Position numbers and translations under genes: made by a program
Assembly: GCF_016055025.1 (NCBI RefSeq)
Contig: NZ_JAECVW010000002.1
Source: Thermoactinomyces intermedius
Lineage (GTDB): Bacteria; Bacillota; Bacilli; Thermoactinomycetales; Thermoactinomycetaceae
Reading direction: 5' to 3' (one strand)
DNA: 64,000 nt
The notes under the pieces: generated by a model
Told to the model about the DNA's origin: nothing
The model's database searches: none
Seen by the model: the letters and a program-made list of their open reading frames with translations, nothing else
Shown here: piece by piece, positions 50,709 through 59,090 of the stretch
Layout: each line of letters starts with the position of its first letter
Position numbering within the stretch: the stretch's first letter is position 1

Positions 50709-53348
50709 TCATCCTTCCATTTCCTTCAAACGGGCGAGCACTTTCTCCCGTTTTTCTTTGTACTCTTCACCCTTTTTCCGTTCTTTCTCGACCACTTCGG
50801 CGGGTGCTTTGGAAACAAAGCCGGGGTTTGCCAGTTTTTTCTCCACTCTTTCCACTTCGGCATTTAATTTTTTCAATTCGGCTTTCAGACGGGCAATGGT
50901 TTGTTCCACGTCCACCATTCCGGCAAGCGGCAAGAAAATCTCGGCTCCGGTCACCACATCCGCCATGGATTTTTGCGGCCGTTTGAGACCGGAATCAATG
51001 GTTAACCGGTCGACACCGCACAATTTTTTAATCGCCGATTCGTGGTTCCGGATGGTTTCTTCCATGTCACCGTCCGGACGGATCAAAAGCTCGATTTGAC
51101 GTTTGGCCGGAACATCCATTTCCGCCCGGATATTGCGCACCGACCGGATGATTTCAATCAACACCCGCATCTGCCGGACCGCTTGTGGGGATTCGAACCG
51201 TTCATCTTCCACCGGCCACGGGGCGATCATGATGCTTTCCCCTTTCACCGGCAAATGCTGCCAGATTTCTTCCGTGATAAACGGCATCATGGGGTGCAAC
51301 AACCGGAGGGATTGGTCCAGGACATGAACCAACACGGACCGGGTGACTTTTTTCGCTTCTTCATCTTCACCGTAAAGAGGAAGTTTGGCAAACTCGATAT
51401 ACCAATCGCAAAACTCATCCCAAATGAAGTTGTACAGCACCCGTCCCGCTTCTCCGAAATCAAAGCGGTTCAAGAGCCTGGTCACATCCCGGACCGTTTC
51501 GTTCAGGCGATGCAGGATCCACTGGTCGGCCGTTGAAAAGGGTCCTGCCAAGGAAAGATCTTCTTTTTCGACTCCCTCCAAGTGCATCAGGGCGAAACGG
51601 GAAGCATTCCAGATTTTGTTCGCAAAGTTTCTTGCCGCTTCCACGCGTTCAAAGCGGAAACGCTGATCATTTCCCGGGGTGCAACCGGTCGACAACATGT
51701 ACCGCATGGCATCGGCACCGTATTGGTCGATCACTTCCATCGGATCGATCCCGTTTCCGAGCGACTTGGACATTTTCCGGCCTTCCGCATCCCGGACCAA
51801 GCCGGTGAACAGGACATTTTTAAACGGAATGTCATCGGTGAATTCCAGTGCCAAAAAGATCATGCGGGCAACCCAGAAGTAAATGATATCATATCCCGTC
51901 AATAAAACATCCGTCGGATAGTACCGTTTTAAGTCCGCGGTTTCTTCCGGCCAACCCAATGTGGAAAACGGCCAGAGTCCGGAACTGAACCAAGTATCCA
52001 GGACGTCTTCATCCTGCTTTAACTGATCGCTTCCGCAATGCGGGCAAGTCTTCGGTTCCTCACGGGCCACCGTCATCTCATCACATTGGCCGCAGTACCA
52101 TGCCGGAATCCGGTGTCCCCACCACAGTTGCCGCGAAATGCACCAATCCCGCACATTTTCGATCCAGTTGAAATAGATCTTTTCAAAACGTTCCGGAACA
52201 AAACGGACGCCTTCTCCTTTTTTCTGGGCCTGAATCGCCCGCTCTGCAAGCGGCTTCATGGCCACAAACCATTGGGTGGAAAGATACGGTTCCACCACCG
52301 CGTCCGAACGTTCGCTGTGCCCGACCGAATGCACATGTTCTTCCACCCGGACCAGGTATCCTTCATTCTCCAGATCTTTGACGACTTGTTTGCGGCAGTC
52401 AAACCGGTCCATACCTTGGTACTTGCCGGCATTTTCGTTCATTTTCCCGGATTCATCCATCACCAAAATCCGCGGCAGTTGGTGGCGATTGCCCACTTCA
52501 AAGTCATTCGGGTCATGAGCCGGTGTGATTTTGACAACCCCGGTTCCAAATTCCTGATCCACATATTCATCGGCAATCACCGGAATTTTGCGTCCGGTAA
52601 GCGGCAGGATCACTTCTTTGCCGATCAAGTGTTGATAGCGCTCATCATCCGGGTGAACCGCCAATGCCGTGTCCCCGAGCATCGTTTCCGGCCGGGTGGT
52701 GGCCACTTGCACCGATCCGGAACCGTCTGCCAGCGGGTACCGGATGTGATACAAGGCGCCTTGCACCTCTTTGTGAATCACTTCAATGTCCGACAGGGCC
52801 GTCCTGGCAACCGGATCCCAGTTGATAATGTATTCCCCGCGGTAAATCAGGCCTTTTTCGTACAGCTTGACAAACACTTCTTTAACCGCTTCCGAAAGCC
52901 CTTCATCCAGCGTAAAGCGCTCCCGGCTGTAATCCAGCGACAATCCCATTTTCCGCCATTGATTGGCGATGTTTTTGGAATACTCATCCTTCCACTGCCA
53001 TACAACGCCCAAAAACTTTTCCCGCCCCAGATCATGGCGGCTGACTCCTTCTTCCCGGAGTTTCGCTTCCACACGGGATTGGGTGGCAATTCCCGCGTGA
53101 TCCATCCCCGGCAGCCACAAGGCATCATACCCCTGCATCCGTTTAAAACGGATCAAAATGTCTTGTAACGTGTTGTTCAAAGCATGGCCGATGTGCAGAT
53201 TTCCCGTAACGTTTGGCGGCGGGATCACAATGGTGAACGGCTCTTTATCCGGGTCATTTCCCGCTTGAAAATACCCACCTTTCATCCAATAATCATACCA
53301 TTTGGCTTCCGCCTGTTTCGGGTCATACGTTTTTGGCATCGTCGACAT
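50709..53348 (-). CDS. valS: Valyl-tRNA synthetase
   Basis: An 879-aa class I synthetase charging tRNA-Val. HIGH motif NLHIGHALN (about residue 54), the CP1 editing domain, zinc-type CPHCGSDQ cluster, KMSKS motif KMSKSLGNG (about 530) and the C-terminal coiled coil rich in Lys/Glu are present. ATG 53348 has AGGAGG nine bases upstream; ATG 53339 is also possible. A T-box leader controls it. Confidence 0.97.
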   Translation of the reverse strand: MSTMPKTYDPKQAEAKWYDYWMKGGYFQAGNDPDKEPFTIVIPPPNVTGNLHIGHALNNTLQDILIRFKRMQGYDALWLPGMDHAGIATQSRVEAKLREEGVSRHDLGREKFLGVVWQWKDEYSKNIANQWRKMGLSLDYSRERFTLDEGLSEAVKEVFVKLYEKGLIYRGEYIINWDPVARTALSDIEVIHKEVQGALYHIRYPLADGSGSVQVATTRPETMLGDTALAVHPDDERYQHLIGKEVILPLTGRKIPVIADEYVDQEFGTGVVKITPAHDPNDFEVGNRHQLPRILVMDESGKMNENAGKYQGMDRFDCRKQVVKDLENEGYLVRVEEHVHSVGHSERSDAVVEPYLSTQWFVAMKPLAERAIQAQKKGEGVRFVPERFEKIYFNWIENVRDWCISRQLWWGHRIPAWYCGQCDEMTVAREEPKTCPHCGSDQLKQDEDVLDTWFSSGLWPFSTLGWPEETADLKRYYPTDVLLTGYDIIYFWVARMIFLALEFTDDIPFKNVLFTGLVRDAEGRKMSKSLGNGIDPMEVIDQYGADAMRYMLSTGCTPGNDQRFRFERVEAARNFANKIWNASRFALMHLEGVEKEDLSLAGPFSTADQWILHRLNETVRDVTRLLNRFDFGEAGRVLYNFIWDEFCDWYIEFAKLPLYGEDEEAKKVTRSVLVHVLDQSLRLLHPMMPFITEEIWQHLPVKGESIMIAPWPVEDERFESPQAVRQMRVLIEIIRSVRNIRAEMDVPAKRQIELLIRPDGDMEETIRNHESAIKKLCGVDRLTIDSGLKRPQKSMADVVTGAEIFLPLAGMVDVEQTIARLKAELKKLNAEVERVEKKLANPGFVSKAPAEVVEKERKKGEEYKEKREKVLARLKEMEG

Positions 53349-53384
53349 TCTTTCTAACCTCCTGCTCACCTTTCTTCCGAAAAT

Positions 53385-53407
53385 AAAAAAAACCTTCGCC
53401 GGCAAAG
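53385..53407 (-). terminator. T-box regulated terminator of valS
   Basis: CCTTTG-CCGG-CGAAGG hairpin followed by eight T on the minus strand, directly downstream of the T-box sequence. Confidence 0.85.
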
Positions 53408-53650
53408 GACGAAAGTTCTTTTCGCGGTACCACCTTTATTCACTAATTAAAAAATTAGTGCACTCTGACCAGATAACGGCTGGGACCGGGTTATCTTACA
53501 CGGTTTCAAAAACCTTTCAGACACCTGCTCAGGAGCGACGTTCGACGGTTAAATGCAGAAGAAACCTTTCAGCCAAGGGTTTCTCTCTCTGACTGCTTTA
53601 ATCCGTCTACTCTTCTCCGTCTTCGCATTTTCCATTCACATCTGATATTG
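53385..53650 (-). promoter_or_regulatory. T-box riboswitch leader of valS, specifier GUC (Val)
   Basis: The conserved T-box core GGTGGTACCGCG is at 53423-53434. Upstream, stem I has arms GGAG/CTCC and ACGG/CCGT enclosing an internal loop whose 3' strand reads GAAC-GTC. The valine codon GUC is at 53537-53539 and is the expected specifier. The CTGAAAGG block and the antiterminator-competing terminator are present. Uncharged tRNA-Val should permit read-through. This explains the stretch of about 400 bases without a gene between valS and the next small gene. Confidence 0.93.
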
Positions 53651-53656
53651 ACTATT

Positions 53657-53685
53657 ATATTACACGGTTTCCAACTTTGCGTCAA
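53657..53685 (-). promoter_or_regulatory. Promoter of the valS leader
   Basis: TTGACG and TAATAT with a 17-base spacer on the minus strand; an overlapping TATAAT lies three bases further. Confidence 0.6.
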
Positions 53686-53701
53686 ACTATACCCCATTTG
53701 A

Positions 53702-53726
53702 ATAAAAAACGGCGATACCGCCGTTT
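53702..53726 (-). terminator. Rho-independent terminator after the 53-aa membrane protein gene
   Basis: AACGGCG / CGCCGTT stem with a four-base loop, T-run on the minus strand. Confidence 0.8.
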
Positions 53727-53752
53727 CAACAAGACGCATCGATGATTCCCTT

Positions 53753-53914
53753 TTATGAACGGACGCCAAACGTTTGTTTAATAAATTCATACATCGCCTG
53801 AGGATCCGCCAAAAAAGCCAGAAGCAACACCGTGCACAACAACAGGATACTGAGAAAAGTTAAGAACAACACACCTTTGTAAGTTTTTTTCACGATCGTT
53901 TTAACTGCTCTCAA
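53753..53914 (-). CDS. 53-aa single-pass membrane protein, unknown function
   Basis: Read from TTG 53914, nine bases after AAGGGG. A basic N-terminus (VKTIVKKTYK) precedes one strongly hydrophobic helix (about residues 14-35), then a short tail DPQAMYEFIKQTFG. It is the last gene before the valS leader, downstream of ysxE, and has its own terminator. A longer in-frame reading upstream lacks a ribosome site and looks non-coding. I do not recognise the family; a sporulation link is only suggested by the neighbours. Confidence 0.6.
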   Translation of the reverse strand: MRAVKTIVKKTYKGVLFLTFLSILLLCTVLLLAFLADPQAMYEFIKQTFGVRS

Positions 53915-54109
53915 GTGAATAAACCCCTTCCTGTCAGCATCCGAAGTCTTTTCTTTGTAACATATTCCTATTCTCCACATTTTGTACGTTTCTGTCCAGC
54001 ATCCGAAACAAATTCCTTCGCTTTTAAACGATTGTATCTTAAATCGGTCTTCCATGAGATGCAAATGACTGATAATAAGTTTATCATCAAAAGAGCGATT
54101 GAATAGTGA

Positions 54110-54139
54110 CAAAAAACAAAAAACCGGGAGATCCCGGAT
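54110..54139 (-). terminator. Rho-independent terminator after ysxE
   Basis: CCGGG / CCCGG stem extended by A/T pairs, followed by TTTTTTG-TTTTTTG on the minus strand. Confidence 0.8.
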
Positions 54140-54150
54140 TTATTCTTCGT

Positions 54151-55170
54151 TTATCTGCGTTTTTCTTTATTCGTCTTTCCTTTTTTTCTGTTCATCCACA
54201 ACCGGCGTACCAATGCCTTGGTTTTTTCATACCGGGCCATCTCTTGTTCCAGGCGCGAAACCGCTTCGGGCTCATCATTTAAAAGCTTGGGATCCTGATA
54301 ATAAATCCGGAGAGTCTTTAACAGCCGTTCCGGATAGGACAAATATAATCCGAGCAGCTTTTTTTCCTTGGACCGGAGGGGGCAAATCTCTTCATAGGCC
54401 TGAATCAGTGCCGAAGGCGAATTTTTCGGATCGGACGGATCGCTCAGGCGTTCCACCGCCAGCGCCAGGTCACGTACCGGCGAATCCACCCCGGCATGGT
54501 CAAAATCGATAAAATAAAAGTTTTCCTGATCCGCGACAATGTTGCCCGGGTGAATGCGGATGTGGCAAAGGGCGTAACGCGGGGGAGCACCATCTTCCGA
54601 TTCCAGATAGCGCTTCATGCCCCGGATCGCAAACGAGAGCGATTGGTCCAGCTGTTTAAAGATTTGCTCTGCCGACTGATCAAAGGGAGACGGAAATTCC
54701 CGTGCGCGGATTTGTTCCTGGTAACTCTTCAAATCCTGCCGTTTCTCCTCCCACTTGCCGATCAACCGTTCGTCCGTTTTTCCCGCCAATTCCGGATAAT
54801 CTTTCAAGACCGGCTCCGAAAAGCGATGCATATGCGCCAATCCCATGACCACATCCCGTGCGGATACTTCGCCCGCCCCTTTTTCTTTCCACGGCACCGC
54901 ATACCAACAGCTTGTACGGGTGCGTACAACGGGCTCACCTTCCGGGGTCAACTCCCAAGGCAACGTGTGCACAAACCCCTGATGGTTCATTTTTTCCAAA
55001 ATCCGGTGAAGCAGCATCAATTTTTCATAAGAGGCCCCCGATCTTTTCAGCCCCAATTCCCGGTCCGGCAATGTCACTTTGAAGACCCGCCCGTCTCCTT
55101 CCACCCGGACCGGTTGCCAACCGTATTGGTCACAAACCATTTTCCATTCATCATAACGGGTGAAATCCAA
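54151..55170 (-). CDS. ysxE: CotS/YsxE family spore coat protein (kinase-like fold)
   Basis: A 339-aa kinase-like protein. The catalytic-loop equivalent reads CHIRIHPGNIV, with His-Pro-Gly-Asn, and the metal segment FIDFDHAGVDSPVRDLA. In B. subtilis YsxE is encoded beside spoVID and is a spore coat component. The start is placed at TTG 55170, seven bases after AGAGGAGG; reading from GTG 55257 adds 29 residues that look non-coding. A very basic tail ends the protein. It is a distant paralogue of the CotS-like gene at 21298-22245. Confidence 0.83.
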   Translation of the reverse strand: MDFTRYDEWKMVCDQYGWQPVRVEGDGRVFKVTLPDRELGLKRSGASYEKLMLLHRILEKMNHQGFVHTLPWELTPEGEPVVRTRTSCWYAVPWKEKGAGEVSARDVVMGLAHMHRFSEPVLKDYPELAGKTDERLIGKWEEKRQDLKSYQEQIRAREFPSPFDQSAEQIFKQLDQSLSFAIRGMKRYLESEDGAPPRYALCHIRIHPGNIVADQENFYFIDFDHAGVDSPVRDLALAVERLSDPSDPKNSPSALIQAYEEICPLRSKEKKLLGLYLSYPERLLKTLRIYYQDPKLLNDEPEAVSRLEQEMARYEKTKALVRRLWMNRKKGKTNKEKRR

Positions 55171-55256
55171 TCCACATCCTCCTCTCCCCACTCCAAACGA
55201 ATACCGGAAAAACCGGTTTGGAATTTTTTCATTGGCACTGTAAATGAATTCCGTCA

Positions 55257-56480
55257 CTAAGCTTCCCCATTTTCGTGCGATTCGGCTGGTTTTGCGGGAA
55301 CTTGCAAGATTTGTCCGGGTTCCAGCCGGTCGGTTTTCAACCGGTTTTTATTCACAATCTCATCGGCAGACACCTCATACTTGCCAGCCACCTGGTCAAT
55401 GGTCTCATTTTCTTGCACGATTACCATTTTGATCGGAACAAAATTTTCTTCCTTTCCGTGAACCAACCAGCGGATCCATTCGGCCTTGCTCCGGGCTTCA
55501 CCGGATTCATCCTTTTCTTCTCCGGCGGCAGAGTCTTCCACAGCGTCTTCCTCTTCGGCAAGGACCGGTTCAGGTGCGCCATCTTCCTGTTTCGGCACCT
55601 CCGCCGTCTCTTGGACGGGGGGCTCCTCTTCCGCTGTTTCTGGCAGGATCAAATCTTCCTCCGGTTTCAAATCCATTTGCTTGGATTTTTGCCTTTCATA
55701 CCAGAAATCTTTGGGTGACAATTTGATTTCCTGTACAACCTCTTTGCTTTCTTTTTCCTCCGGTTCTTTTTCCGATTGCGCCGTCTCGTGCAAAGCCGGT
55801 TTTGAAACTTCTTCGGCCGCCTTCACTTTTTCCCCGGCTTTCTCTTCGCTTTCATCCGCAGCCTTTCTTTCGCCGGTTTCACGGACCGGTTTTTCTTCCT
55901 GTGCTTGTTCCTGTGCTTGCCGCTGTGCAACAGCCTCCGAAGGATCCTCTTCTTTCTCAGCCGCCTCCTTGTTCCCGTCTTCCCCGGAAATGGTTAAAGG
56001 TTGAGCTGTCGATCCGGAGAAAACCGGATATTTTTGCACATTTTCCCCGCTTTGCTCTTCTTCCTCACTGCTGCTTTCGGGGAGCAAACCGTCAATCATT
56101 AAAATCGCTTCAATCTTCAACTCAAATGGAGACAGGACTTCATAATCAAACGTCTCCACTTCCGCGGAAATCCGGGACTGCTCTGCCCTGTCGGCAGGAA
56201 GTGTGATTTCCACCGGAATCACATAAGCCAGCTCATTGGTTTCTTCCCCCACGCCCCCGTTATGTAAGGCCCCGCTTTCTCCTTCAGCGGTTTGTTCTTC
56301 CCCTACATAAACGCCGTTCAAACGCAAATAACCTTGGATTTTTAAATGTTGACCCTCGTCTTTTATCTCTACATCCGGATATAAGTCCAGTTCCAGGAGG
56401 GTATCGATTCCCGGTTGTTGCGGATGTAAACGCACCTTCTCCAAAATGTCGAAACGAAGCTGAGTGAACTGATTTTCCAT
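55257..56480 (-). CDS. spoVID: Spore coat morphogenetic protein SpoVID
   Basis: A 407-aa protein: an N-terminal beta-rich SpoVID domain (about residues 5-130, ending FELKIEAILMIDGL), a long acidic low-complexity middle rich in Glu, Ala and Lys, and a C-terminal LysM (about 352-398, IVQENETIDQVAGKYEVSADEI). SpoVID links the coat to the forespore surface and to SafA in B. subtilis; that protein is longer (575 aa). ATG 56480 has AAGGAGG seven bases upstream. Confidence 0.88.
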   Translation of the reverse strand: MENQFTQLRFDILEKVRLHPQQPGIDTLLELDLYPDVEIKDEGQHLKIQGYLRLNGVYVGEEQTAEGESGALHNGGVGEETNELAYVIPVEITLPADRAEQSRISAEVETFDYEVLSPFELKIEAILMIDGLLPESSSEEEEQSGENVQKYPVFSGSTAQPLTISGEDGNKEAAEKEEDPSEAVAQRQAQEQAQEEKPVRETGERKAADESEEKAGEKVKAAEEVSKPALHETAQSEKEPEEKESKEVVQEIKLSPKDFWYERQKSKQMDLKPEEDLILPETAEEEPPVQETAEVPKQEDGAPEPVLAEEEDAVEDSAAGEEKDESGEARSKAEWIRWLVHGKEENFVPIKMVIVQENETIDQVAGKYEVSADEIVNKNRLKTDRLEPGQILQVPAKPAESHENGEA

Positions 56481-56510
56481 TTGATTCCCTCCTTTTGAGG
56501 ATTTTCTTCA

Positions 56511-56540
56511 CCAAACGACATCACAGTGCCCGTCGTTTGG
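56511..56540. repeat. Inverted repeat in the spoVID leader
   Basis: CCAAACGAC / GTCGTTTGG, perfect nine-base arms with a 12-base loop, 30-60 bases before the spoVID start. It could be an RNA hairpin or a regulator site. A sigma-E-like CATATAGT lies at 56552-56559 on the minus strand. Confidence 0.5.
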
Positions 56541-56611
56541 GATATTAGTAAACTATATGCAATTCCTTTCCAGTTATAACCGGTTCTTTTGGACAGGAGG
56601 TTGAAAAAACA

Positions 56612-56648
56612 GAAAAAGAGACGGCAATCCTTACGGATGCCGTCTCTT
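56612..56648 (-). terminator. Rho-independent terminator after hemL
   Basis: AAGAGACGGC / GCCGTCTCTT stem with an inner ATCC/GGAT extension, T-rich minus-strand tail. It ends the hem operon. Confidence 0.85.
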
Positions 56649-56671
56649 AACGGTTTCATGCTTTCTCATAT

Positions 56672-57964
56672 TCATTTGGACAATTTTTTCAGTGCACGCC
56701 GGTTTGCTTCGATGGTGCGCTCAATGTCCGATTCACTGTGGGCCACCGAGACAAACATGCCCTCGAATTGGGAAGGCGGCAACAAAATCCCTTCCTCCAG
56801 CATGTTTTTGTAGTAGGAAGCAAACAAACCGGTATCGGACGATTTGGCCTGTTCATAGCTGGTCACTTTTTCATCGGTAAAGAAGAGACATACCATGGAA
56901 CCGACGCGGTTGATATGATGCGGCACACCGGCTTCTTCGGCATTTTGTTTCATTCCTTCTTCCAGCATGGCCCCTTTCTTCTCCAGCTCCTCATAAGCTT
57001 GCGGGGTCATGGCTTCCAAGGTGGCCGTACCGGCTGCCATGGCCAACGGGTTTCCGGATAACGTGCCGGCTTGGTAAACCGGGCCGACCGGAGCAATCAT
57101 CTCCATGATCTCGCGTTTGCCGCCGAAAGCCCCCACCGGCAAGCCGCCGCCAATCACTTTCCCCATGGTGGTCAGATCGGGCATGACGTTGTAACGTCCT
57201 TGGGCGGAATAATAATCCACACGGAAACCGGTCATCACTTCGTCAAAAATCAGGATGGTTCCATATTGTCCGGTGATCTCCCGGATTCCTTCCAAAAAGC
57301 CGGGCTGAGGCGGAACCACACCCATATTGCCCGCAACCGGTTCGACAATCACCGCGGCGATCTCTTCGCCAAATTTCTCAAAAGCCAGCCGGACACTGTC
57401 CAAATCATTGTACGGAACGGTTAACGTCGATTGGGCCAAATCCATCGGAACGCCGGGGCTGTCCGGAAGACCGAGCGTGGCCACCCCGGAACCCGCTTTA
57501 ATCAACAAGCTGTCCGAATGCCCGTGATAACTTCCTTCAAACTTCAAGATTTTCGTCCTTTGGGTATAAGCGCGTGCCAAACGGATGGCGCTCATCGTGG
57601 CTTCGGTTCCGGAATTGACCATGCGCACGATATCCACGGAAGGCATGCGCTCGGTAACCATCTTGGCCATTTTCGTTTCCAGTTCCGTCGGCGCCCCGAA
57701 ACTGGTTCCTTTTTCTGCCGTTTCTTTCACTTTCCGGACCACATCGGGATGGGCATGTCCCAAGATGAGCGGCCCCCAGGAACAGATATAGTCGATGTAC
57801 CGGTTCCCGTCGACATCCGTCACCACGGAACCTTGCCCTTGTTCAATAAAAACCGGGTTCAGACCGACCGATTTAAAAGCACGAACCGGGCTGTTGACAC
57901 CGCCTGGGATCACTTTCACCGCTTCCTGGTAATCGGCAACGGATCGTTCAAAAGAAAGACGCAT
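56672..57964 (-). CDS. hemL: Glutamate-1-semialdehyde 2,1-aminomutase
   Basis: A 430-aa class III PLP enzyme making 5-aminolevulinate from glutamate-1-semialdehyde. VNSPVRAFKSVG, the FDEVMTGFR Asp motif and the PLP lysine in TTMGKVIGGGLPVGAFGG (about residue 268) are intact. ATG 57964 has AGGTGG seven bases upstream; the longer reading has no ribosome site. It is the last gene of the hem operon. Confidence 0.97.
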   Translation of the reverse strand: MRLSFERSVADYQEAVKVIPGGVNSPVRAFKSVGLNPVFIEQGQGSVVTDVDGNRYIDYICSWGPLILGHAHPDVVRKVKETAEKGTSFGAPTELETKMAKMVTERMPSVDIVRMVNSGTEATMSAIRLARAYTQRTKILKFEGSYHGHSDSLLIKAGSGVATLGLPDSPGVPMDLAQSTLTVPYNDLDSVRLAFEKFGEEIAAVIVEPVAGNMGVVPPQPGFLEGIREITGQYGTILIFDEVMTGFRVDYYSAQGRYNVMPDLTTMGKVIGGGLPVGAFGGKREIMEMIAPVGPVYQAGTLSGNPLAMAAGTATLEAMTPQAYEELEKKGAMLEEGMKQNAEEAGVPHHINRVGSMVCLFFTDEKVTSYEQAKSSDTGLFASYYKNMLEEGILLPPSQFEGMFVSVAHSESDIERTIEANRRALKKLSK

Positions 57965-58093
57965 AACGGACCCACCTTTTTTCATGTTCTTGAGCGATAT
58001 GTAAACGCGCTGTCTGTATTGTAACGCAAAACCCGCATCCGGCAAATCAACCGGCCGGAAGGGCCCGGCTGGTTGAAACCGGCATGCGAAAAA

Positions 58094-59065
58094 TCATTCT
58101 TTCAGCCAACGGGCCAAATCCTTGGCATGATAAGTGATGATCAAATCCGCTCCGGCACGTTTAAATGCCAGCATGCTTTCCATCACCACTTCTTTTTCAT
58201 TGATCCAGCCGTTGATGGCCGCCGCTTTGACCATGGAATACTCCCCGCTCACATTATAAGCCACCACCGGCAAATCAAAACGTTCGCGAACCCGTTGCAA
58301 CACATCCAAATAAGCCAATCCAGGTTTTACAATGAGCACATCGGCGCCTTCTGCCACATCGGATGCGGCTTCACGCATGGCTTCCCGGACATTGGCCGGA
58401 TCCATTTGGTAAGAACGCCGGTCGCCAAATTCCGGAGCCGATTGTGCCGCATCACGGAACGGTCCGTAGTAGCTGGAAGCATACTTGACGGCATAGGACA
58501 TGATCGGGACATTTTCAAACCCGGCTTTGTCCAGTCCTTCGCGAATGGCGTAAACAAACCCGTCCATCATATTGGATGGGGCAATCATATCCGCTCCCGC
58601 CTCGGCTTGCGAAACGGCCGTGGAAACCAACCGTTCCAAGGACGGATCGTTTAACACCTGCCCGTTTTCCACCACACCGCAGTGGCCGTGGGAGGTATAT
58701 TCACATAAGCAGGTATCGGCAATCACATACAGGGAGGGATATTCTTTTTTCAGATACCGGATCGCTTCCTGGACAATTCCGTGCGCATCATCGGCTTGAG
58801 ATCCGCATTCATCTTTATGTGCCGGAATGCCAAATACCAAAACCGAACGGATTCCAAGTTTCACCACTTCATCCATTTCCTCGTGAAGACGGTCCAAAGA
58901 ATATTGATAAACGCCCGGCATGGAGGGAACTTCCTGTTTGATCCCCGTTCCTTCAATCACAAAAAACGGATAAATCAAATCATCGATATGCAAATGTGTT
59001 TCTCTCACCAGAGACCGGATGTTTTCATTCATGCGTAAGCGGCGATGACGAATAAATGAAGCCAC
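58094..59065 (-). CDS. hemB: Delta-aminolevulinic acid dehydratase (porphobilinogen synthase)
   Basis: A 323-aa enzyme joining two 5-aminolevulinates. The zinc-type cysteine cluster ADTCLCEYTSHGHCG is at about residues 121-135, and the two Schiff-base lysines lie in AVKYASSYYGPFR and IVKPGLAYLD. GTG 59065 is nine bases after AAGGAGG, whereas ATG 59074 directly abuts the ribosome site, so the GTG is preferred. It follows the cobA/hemD fusion by about 25 bases. Confidence 0.96.
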   Translation of the reverse strand: MASFIRHRRLRMNENIRSLVRETHLHIDDLIYPFFVIEGTGIKQEVPSMPGVYQYSLDRLHEEMDEVVKLGIRSVLVFGIPAHKDECGSQADDAHGIVQEAIRYLKKEYPSLYVIADTCLCEYTSHGHCGVVENGQVLNDPSLERLVSTAVSQAEAGADMIAPSNMMDGFVYAIREGLDKAGFENVPIMSYAVKYASSYYGPFRDAAQSAPEFGDRRSYQMDPANVREAMREAASDVAEGADVLIVKPGLAYLDVLQRVRERFDLPVVAYNVSGEYSMVKAAAINGWINEKEVVMESMLAFKRAGADLIITYHAKDLARWLKE

Positions 59066-59090
59066 TGATTTCATCCTCCTTCTAAAAACC

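Noticed and set aside
52038..53168. 376-codon plus-strand open frame opposite valS
   Set aside because: It is antisense to a clearly conserved synthetase, has no ribosome site and a composition expected of a shadow frame.
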